From the NCBI GenBank assembly GCA_902611475.1, contig CACLZW010000003.1:1-64000 (forward strand): a stretch of 64,000 nt of DNA, read 5' to 3'. Positions 57,963 through 64,000 of this stretch are shown in pieces (positions within the stretch are counted from its first letter, which is position 1; each line of letters opens with the position of its first letter). The notes beneath the pieces are model-generated. The model saw only the letters and a list, made by a program, of their open reading frames with translations, did no database searches and was not told the DNA's origin. Position numbers and translations under genes: made by a program. Source of the DNA: an uncultured Alphaproteobacteria bacterium (GTDB lineage: Bacteria; Pseudomonadota; Alphaproteobacteria; Rhodobacterales; Rhodobacteraceae).

Positions 57963-59141
57963 TTAAAACCTTGTTTTCATTTTAAAGATAAAGAGCAATG
58001 AAAAAAAAGGGCAAACAGACAAAGCTAATAAAAAAATAATTAAATTATTCATATTTTCGTGAAATATTCCTGATAAAAAAGGCGCACATGCCATCCCTAG
58101 CGCAGTAGGCGCCCATATGTATCCTTTAACTCTCCCAATAACTTGTGGCTCAAAAAATAAATTTGGGACATATCCACCTGTTACAGTCAGCAAGCCATGA
58201 CCCATGCCAAAAAGAGCCATAGCGATAATACATACATATAAGTTGGGTGTAAGTATTATGATTAATGATAACGGTACAATTGCGCTAGCTACTAGGCCTG
58301 TAAGTCTAGCATCCAGAAATGTGGCAATCTTCATCTCTAAAAATCGACCTACTAGCTGAAACGGTCCATATATACTCGCTAATACTATTGCAATTGAAGG
58401 ATCATTAAAATTTGAGTTAAAAAACTGAATCAATGACAGCGCAGTGGTAGAAAAAATTAAATATTCTGTAAACCCAAAAATCATCAAAACAGTAATTATG
58501 ACTTTTTCTTTTTTGGACAATCTTAAAGGAACAAGATCTATAATTGGTTTTTTAGCCTCATTTTTCTTCTCTTCCTTTTTAAAGTCTAAATTTATAAAAA
58601 AATAAACGGCCATTAGAAATAAAGATAATGACAGAAGCAAAAATATTGAATCCAGCCCAAAATAGTTGCGCAAAAAACCGATAGTCAACCAACATACCGA
58701 ACTTGCGATAGCACCATAAAATGTGATTATGGTAATATTCTTTCGTGAATTTTGGTCATCTAGTTGAATTGCCGTGCTGAAAGCTACGTTGTAAGACGCT
58801 GAACTAAAACTTATTCCTATCAGCAGCATTGAAAACAAAAATCCTAATAAGTCCTCAGTAAAATACAGCGAGATAAATCCTATTGATCCGATAAAAAGCC
58901 CAGTATAAAGAACTTTCAACCCTCCAGATCTATCAATTAAATAACCAATGTAACTGGAAATAAGTACATTTATAAACAAAGACAGACTGACTATCATGGT
59001 AGTCGTCTCAAGGGACATCCCCAGTTTTTCAGCTAACTCTACTTTGATTTGCGCAAAAGAATAAAACATCGCACCATAGGCAACGATCTGACTTACACCC
59101 AGACTATGAACTGGAACAAAGCCTCCCAAGGTACTTTTCAT
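57963..59141 (-). CDS. MFS transporter
   Basis: 12-TM-like; IGYLIDRSGGLKVLYTGLFIGSIGFISLYF. Confidence 0.8.
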   Translation of the reverse strand: MKSTLGGFVPVHSLGVSQIVAYGAMFYSFAQIKVELAEKLGMSLETTTMIVSLSLFINVLISSYIGYLIDRSGGLKVLYTGLFIGSIGFISLYFTEDLLGFLFSMLLIGISFSSASYNVAFSTAIQLDDQNSRKNITIITFYGAIASSVCWLTIGFLRNYFGLDSIFLLLSLSLFLMAVYFFINLDFKKEEKKNEAKKPIIDLVPLRLSKKEKVIITVLMIFGFTEYLIFSTTALSLIQFFNSNFNDPSIAIVLASIYGPFQLVGRFLEMKIATFLDARLTGLVASAIVPLSLIIILTPNLYVCIIAMALFGMGHGLLTVTGGYVPNLFFEPQVIGRVKGYIWAPTALGMACAPFLSGIFHENMNNLIIFLLALSVCPFFSLLFIFKMKTRF

Positions 59142-59159
59142 TCCTATAATATTTTTAGT

Positions 59160-59573
59160 TTAATTTTTCTTAGGGGGTCTTTTATCAAAGGAAGTTAAAT
59201 GTTCAGGAATGTGATGATAGTCTTTTATATCACAAGTAAATATTGCGAAATCAGGAGAAAAAACTTCAGGTGTATCAAGAGTACCCACCTTAACAATAAA
59301 TGAGCCTGGCCTCGAGGGACTAATGCTTCCAAAACCAGTTCCACACTTATCGCAAAAAAACCTCTTAACTGGTGTTTCTAGATCTTTTCTAGCAAATACC
59401 GAGGGTTTTCCTTTTGTAAACTGGAAATCATCCTCTGAAAAAACCATAACAGTATTTGCATTTCCACCGGTTAGATACTGGCACTCACGACAGTGACATT
59501 GGAAACTAGCTTGCAATTCTCCGTTAATTTCATAGTGAATATCACCACAATAGCACCTGCCACTAAGTTCCAT
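59160..59573 (-). CDS. GFA family (glutathione-dependent formaldehyde-activating-like) protein
   Basis: GRCYCGDIHYEI, CHCRECQYLTGG, FFCDKCGTGF zinc-binding Cys pattern. Confidence 0.85.
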   Translation of the reverse strand: MELSGRCYCGDIHYEINGELQASFQCHCRECQYLTGGNANTVMVFSEDDFQFTKGKPSVFARKDLETPVKRFFCDKCGTGFGSISPSRPGSFIVKVGTLDTPEVFSPDFAIFTCDIKDYHHIPEHLTSFDKRPPKKN

Positions 59574-59612
59574 AATAGACCCCTCTCTTTGCCTTATAGG
59601 AGTTTAAGTCTA

Positions 59613-60944
59613 TCACTCTATAAAGGCTCTAGCAATAGCCCCGATTGAACAGTAAAAAACGTCTCTTTCCCAACCAGGAGATAGAAACATGCCATTTGCT
59701 GTTGTACTCTTTGTAGGCACCCTTCCTTTTTCTTCGCCGGTAATTGTATCGAAAACGACAATATTGTCATAGCCGGTACGAAAGTCATTCACTGCAATCT
59801 CTCTCGTGTCGCTGTACATCACCATTTGCATAGAAATTCTAGTAGGCTTTTCCCATAATTTCTTAAAACCCAGATCTTTTGAGTAATTCAAACCCGCTAG
59901 CAAGCCATTTCCTGTGTCAAACGCTATCGCGACTTTATGAATGGGATCAAATGCTGGGGGGCTAAAAATGCTTCCTAGTTGTTTATCAAAAGGCTGTACA
60001 ACCTCTAATTTTTTGTCATTTTTTATATCAACTCGAAATAATTTTTGTGGCGATGATGATAACCCTTGAAAAACAGACCCTCTAGCTGGAAGGTCTTGAC
60101 CAAATGGTCTTGTAGAAAATATAGTCACATTAGCTCTATTATCGCCATTATCTAAAAACCAACATCCGCCATCACTTATACAGCTATCCCAACTAAAACT
60201 CTGCTCCTCATAATTCAGTGTTCTATATTTTGGCATCCAACTCTGATCTAAAGTCAAGCTTGCATTTTCGTATTTGTATCTAAAGAAAGTGTCTCGCCCT
60301 GGAACATATATCCATTGTGTTCCGTGTGTATCAATATCCATGGCTATTCTACCCATCGAGTTTTCATCAATGGCAACTTCATCTGCAACCTGATTAAGAA
60401 ACTCTGGTTCTAAAATAACAAATTTTGACTTTGCATCCCATGCATGCTCGATATTTTTCATAACAAGGTTTCCATCTTTCATAATCAAGAAACTGTTGTA
60501 TGCAGAATTTTGTGGTAATTTTTTTGAGGCTACTATTTTGCAATCTGGATCCAGCTTATAACAATAATTTCCGTTATTGAGATAGAGATAGCCATTTTCA
60601 TGCACAACAACACCCCCACACCAAGTATGGCCTCCAGATGGTAAATTAGGTGAACGCGAGATGCATTCTAAAGAATGAGGATCTATCTTTTCTAAAAAGC
60701 CATATTTTTCAGTAGAATTAATATGGTTGTTTCCCATCAAAAAAACTTCTCCAGGATCTCTTAGAACCATCATTACATTCCATTCTCCATTTGCCCTTGT
60801 TTTTTGAGATAAATGTTCGCCGTTGCTAATATTTAATCCAGGTGATCTAGGTATTTTTTGTCTTCTAGGACCGCCACATTCAGCGGGCCAAGGGCTATCA
60901 TAGTAGCCTTTGATTTTTTCATTTGAGTCTAAATTTATATGCAT
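59613..60944 (-). CDS. Conserved hypothetical protein, probable beta-propeller
   Basis: 443 aa with repeated strand-rich segments (VHENGYLYLNNGNYCYKLDPDCKIVASKKLP...DTREIAVNDFRTGYDNIVVFDTITGEEKG); ATG abuts the ligase stop. Confidence 0.5.
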   Translation of the reverse strand: MHINLDSNEKIKGYYDSPWPAECGGPRRQKIPRSPGLNISNGEHLSQKTRANGEWNVMMVLRDPGEVFLMGNNHINSTEKYGFLEKIDPHSLECISRSPNLPSGGHTWCGGVVVHENGYLYLNNGNYCYKLDPDCKIVASKKLPQNSAYNSFLIMKDGNLVMKNIEHAWDAKSKFVILEPEFLNQVADEVAIDENSMGRIAMDIDTHGTQWIYVPGRDTFFRYKYENASLTLDQSWMPKYRTLNYEEQSFSWDSCISDGGCWFLDNGDNRANVTIFSTRPFGQDLPARGSVFQGLSSSPQKLFRVDIKNDKKLEVVQPFDKQLGSIFSPPAFDPIHKVAIAFDTGNGLLAGLNYSKDLGFKKLWEKPTRISMQMVMYSDTREIAVNDFRTGYDNIVVFDTITGEEKGRVPTKSTTANGMFLSPGWERDVFYCSIGAIARAFIE

Positions 60945-62483
60945 TTACTTACCAAGATATCCATATTTTTCACGCAAGACATGTTTTGTAATCTTACCTC
61001 CAGCATTTCGCGGCAAACTATCTACGATGTGAAATATTTTTGGTATTTTAAAACCTGCTAATTGCGACCTCAAAGATGATCTTACTTCTATCTCTGAAAA
61101 AATATTGTCATTAACGATGACTAGAGCTACAACAGCTTCTCCCCACTTTTGGTCTGAAACTCCAATTACAGCACAATCGATAATTGAAGGTTGCAACATC
61201 AAAGCATTTTCAACTTCTGCGGGATAAACGTTTTCTCCACCCGTTATGATTAAATCTTTTATTCGATCTCTGATAAACAGATAGCCCTCTTCATCCAGAT
61301 ACCCAGCATCTCCTGTATAAAACCATCCATATTTGATAGCTTCGTTATTTGCCCTTTCTCTATTAAAATAGCCATCCATAATTTGATCGGTGCGGCATAT
61401 AATCTCTCCGATAGTATTGGTAGGAACTTCATTATTATGAGCATCAACTATTTTTATCTCTGAATTGCTGAAACATTTTCCACATGATTCTAACCTTCTG
61501 TTTGCTTTTAATTGGCTTGGGTCCAAGGACATAAACATACCAGTTGTTTCGGTCATTCCATACACGTGGGTAAAATTTGAGTTTGGAAATATTTTTTGAG
61601 CACGCTTTAACGTATCAACAGGCATGGGAGATGCTCCAAAAACGATGTTTCTAACATTTTTCAAAGCTTTTTTATTCTTTTCAGCAGCTTCAACTACCAT
61701 TTGAATAACAGCTGGCACCATCAAAGTAGTTGCTACATTGAAATTCTCAATGATATCCAAGATCTTCTCAGGATTTATATCTACCAATAAAATATTTTTA
61801 CACCCTGACGCTAGCCCGAAGAAAAGCCATGCACTTCCCGCTATATGAAATAGTGGCATACAAACAAGATTAACGGCATCTGAATCAAATGGCCCTAAGT
61901 TATCCGTTCCATTTGTAATTAAAGACATAATTCCTTTTTGGGAAATTAAAGCACCTTTTGGATTGCCCGTTGTTCCCGAAGTATACATTTGAAAAAGTGG
62001 TGTGTTGGTGGCCTTATTTGAATATAATGAAACATCTAATGCACCTAAACTTTTAGCCTTTAATAATTCCCCTAGCTCACTAATTCCTAAAGAAAGCTGC
62101 AAATCAGTTTTGTCAAAATTAACTTTTTCTACTATTTCTCTAAATTCCTCACTGAAGATGATAATTTTTGAACCAGAGTCTTGAATTATGAATTTTACCT
62201 CTTCATAGGCAAGCCGGAAATTTATTGGAACCATAACAAGTTCAAGAATAGATGATGCATACATCAGCTCTATAAATTCCGGTGAATTCTTTGCCAAAAA
62301 AGCAATTCTGTCTCCGGGTGAAACTTCACTTTTATTTAGAAACTCAACGAGAGTTGCGACATTTTTAAGAATCTCAGCATTAGTATAATGCAGCCCATTA
62401 ACAGAAATAGTGACTTTATCTGGATTTTTTTGACTATTAAACTTGAGGATATCATGAACTGTTTGAAAAACTTGAATATTCAA
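60945..62483 (-). CDS. AMP-binding acyl-CoA synthetase
   Basis: FQMYTSGTTGNPKGALISQ, THVYGMTETTGMFMS, GWFYTGDAGYLDEEGYLFIRDRIKDLIITGGENVYPAEVENAL. Confidence 0.9.
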   Translation of the reverse strand: MNIQVFQTVHDILKFNSQKNPDKVTISVNGLHYTNAEILKNVATLVEFLNKSEVSPGDRIAFLAKNSPEFIELMYASSILELVMVPINFRLAYEEVKFIIQDSGSKIIIFSEEFREIVEKVNFDKTDLQLSLGISELGELLKAKSLGALDVSLYSNKATNTPLFQMYTSGTTGNPKGALISQKGIMSLITNGTDNLGPFDSDAVNLVCMPLFHIAGSAWLFFGLASGCKNILLVDINPEKILDIIENFNVATTLMVPAVIQMVVEAAEKNKKALKNVRNIVFGASPMPVDTLKRAQKIFPNSNFTHVYGMTETTGMFMSLDPSQLKANRRLESCGKCFSNSEIKIVDAHNNEVPTNTIGEIICRTDQIMDGYFNRERANNEAIKYGWFYTGDAGYLDEEGYLFIRDRIKDLIITGGENVYPAEVENALMLQPSIIDCAVIGVSDQKWGEAVVALVIVNDNIFSEIEVRSSLRSQLAGFKIPKIFHIVDSLPRNAGGKITKHVLREKYGYLGK

Positions 62484-62526
62484 CTACAGCAACAATGTTT
62501 TAAAAAAAATTTGCGCACAAAACAAA

Positions 62527-62847
62527 CTAATTTACAGTTAAGTCGGTGGAAGTAATTTCCGAGTCATAGTTATACACAAATATTCCAGAGAAATTTGTTT
62601 CCTTATAAACAAATGTATCTTTTAACTCGGTAAAGAAGGAGGCTGAATGCTCTTCAAATTTTTTTAGATCGCTACCACTTTCGAATTTAAGTGATATTGA
62701 TAAACTTCCACACTTACCAATTGATATGTTTAATGATCTTATGTTAAAATTAACGATCTTTTTTCCTAGATTTTCAGAACAAAAAGTAGCAGCAACCTTG
62801 GCCTCACTGAGACCTGCAAATTTTAAATTATACACTTTAGCGTACAT
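62527..62847 (-). CDS. Hypothetical protein
   Basis: ORF MYAKVYNLKFAGLSEAKVAATFCSENLGKK; adjacent to the GAF gene on the same strand. Confidence 0.5.
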   Translation of the reverse strand: MYAKVYNLKFAGLSEAKVAATFCSENLGKKIVNFNIRSLNISIGKCGSLSISLKFESGSDLKKFEEHSASFFTELKDTFVYKETNFSGIFVYNYDSEITSTDLTVN

Positions 62848-62848
62848 C

Positions 62849-63679
62849 TTATTGCTCCAACTCGCTAAACATTTGGTCAATTAATTTATTTGCGTCATCT
62901 CCAGTCATTTTAATCTTCTTCATGGGCTTTGCTTCTAGCTTCATAGCACGCTGAAGATTAATCCCTTCAGTTGAAAACACTAATGCCCCTTCACCATTAA
63001 GTTTACACAAACCTGATTCAAGTAATCGGTTGGTTTCAGTCTTATCGGGTGTTAATCCAGCAGATATTGATACGAATGTCTCCAAGTCTGCAATAGTAAG
63101 TTTTTTATCAAATTTTTTGAATTGAATAAGAGCTTCTAACATCTTTTGAGAAGTCATTTCTTTTTGCTCAATTTGCAGATCAAGAAGATGTGCTATGTTC
63201 TTCGTTATCTTTTTAACCAAATCTATCTGGTGTCGACTGAGGTGCTTAGGGCCCTCGAGATTAAACATACATAACGTACCTAGAGCAAAATTATCTTTAT
63301 TAATTACAGGAAAGCCAGCATAACCTTGAGGTCCAGCGTTTGGATGATTTTTCCAGATCGGGTCTTTCGATATATCAGGCATTATTAAAGGTTCGGGATC
63401 CAATAATACGTAGGCGCATATATTCGTCTCTGTTCTTGGGACCCTATCTCCGACCTTCCTAGCAGGATCTGGATGCCCACCCTCTGTAAGAGCCATTTCA
63501 CATTTCATCTCGCCATCAAATAAACTAAAAGTTGCATTACCATAACCAGTTATATCCTTAGCAAGATCACAGTATACTTGGAATAAATCTGGATTTGGTG
63601 CGTCAATCAAGCCAGTTTTAACGACAGCTCTGGCCCTTTGCTCTTCATTTGCGGGACGAGGTGCTAAACCAACAGACAT
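62849..63679 (-). CDS. GAF domain-containing protein
   Basis: GYGNATFSLFDGEMKCEMALTEGG...RVPRTETNICAYVLLDPEPLIMPDISKDPIWKNHPNAGPQGYAGFPVINKDNFALGTLCMF. Confidence 0.8.
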   Translation of the reverse strand: MSVGLAPRPANEEQRARAVVKTGLIDAPNPDLFQVYCDLAKDITGYGNATFSLFDGEMKCEMALTEGGHPDPARKVGDRVPRTETNICAYVLLDPEPLIMPDISKDPIWKNHPNAGPQGYAGFPVINKDNFALGTLCMFNLEGPKHLSRHQIDLVKKITKNIAHLLDLQIEQKEMTSQKMLEALIQFKKFDKKLTIADLETFVSISAGLTPDKTETNRLLESGLCKLNGEGALVFSTEGINLQRAMKLEAKPMKKIKMTGDDANKLIDQMFSELEQ

Positions 63680-63806
63680 GAGTTTCTCCTTGTTAATAGT
63701 TTAAATGTTAAACTAAAAAACAGTTATTTCAACTTTAAGTTAAAGTATTTGTATACAAAGTTCTATAATATCCATACATTAAAAAATTAATATCTAAGAG
63801 GTCAAA

Positions 63807-64000
63807 ATGTCACAAAAAATCTATCAAGTGGTTATCTATAAATCAATTTCTGATGAAGAAAAGCTAGCTAAATACGCAGCTCTGGCCGGTCCAGCAATTA
63901 AAGGAGCTGGGGGAAAATTCCTTGCTAGAGGAATACCTGTAATGACAAAAGAAAGTGGTGAAAAAACGCGAACTGTTGTTTTGGAATGGGAAAGCTTAGA
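63807..64000 (+). CDS. DUF1330-family protein (3' end cut by window edge)
   Basis: AAGAGG RBS, then MSQKIYQVVIYKSISDEEKLAKYAALAGPAIKGAGGKFLARGIPV, open to the window end. Confidence 0.75.
   Translation, partial: MSQKIYQVVIYKSISDEEKLAKYAALAGPAIKGAGGKFLARGIPVMTKESGEKTRTVVLEWESL

Noticed and set aside
1-64000. CRISPR, prophage, transposon or tRNA/rRNA content
   Set aside because: No regular spaced repeats, integrase/transposase-like proteins or tRNA cloverleaf-like sequences noticed by eye. A formal scan (tRNAscan, CRISPR finder) was not possible.

Overview
AT-rich chromosomal window, consistent with a marine alphaproteobacterium (lineage is inference from gene content). It is densely packed with metabolic genes, and I saw no rRNA, tRNA, CRISPR array, transposase or prophage. 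Main blocks, left to right: (1) adenylate cyclase/TPR protein cut by the left edge. (2) A linalool dehydratase/isomerase (LinD)-like protein. (3) The four-gene ligase-associated DNA repair cassette (PdeM phosphoesterase, Lhr-type helicase, MBL exonuclease, ATP-dependent DNA ligase). (4) A glxDCB / N-methylglutamate-synthase-like trio beside a ureohydrolase. (5) A poorly characterised cluster: DUF3726-like protein, 565-aa conserved hypothetical, dipeptidase, ALDH, AA_synth family, alpha/beta hydrolase, RidA. (6) A carnitine/butyrobetaine catabolic operon with a ProXWV-type betaine transporter and a CaiC-like ligase. (7) An organosulfur region: SoeABC-like molybdoenzyme, DddP DMSP lyase, Xsc and Pta. 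(8) Alanine dehydrogenase preceded by a perfect 18-bp inverted repeat, then a BciA-like 8-vinyl reductase and a GMC oxidoreductase. (9) MutT, MFS, GFA, a propeller-like hypothetical with a CoA ligase, a GAF protein and an edge-truncated DUF1330 protein. Two genes (the Lhr helicase and the GMC oxidoreductase) have no ATG/GTG/TTG upstream of their essential N-terminal motifs. All family calls come from recognising motifs by eye; no database search was run.
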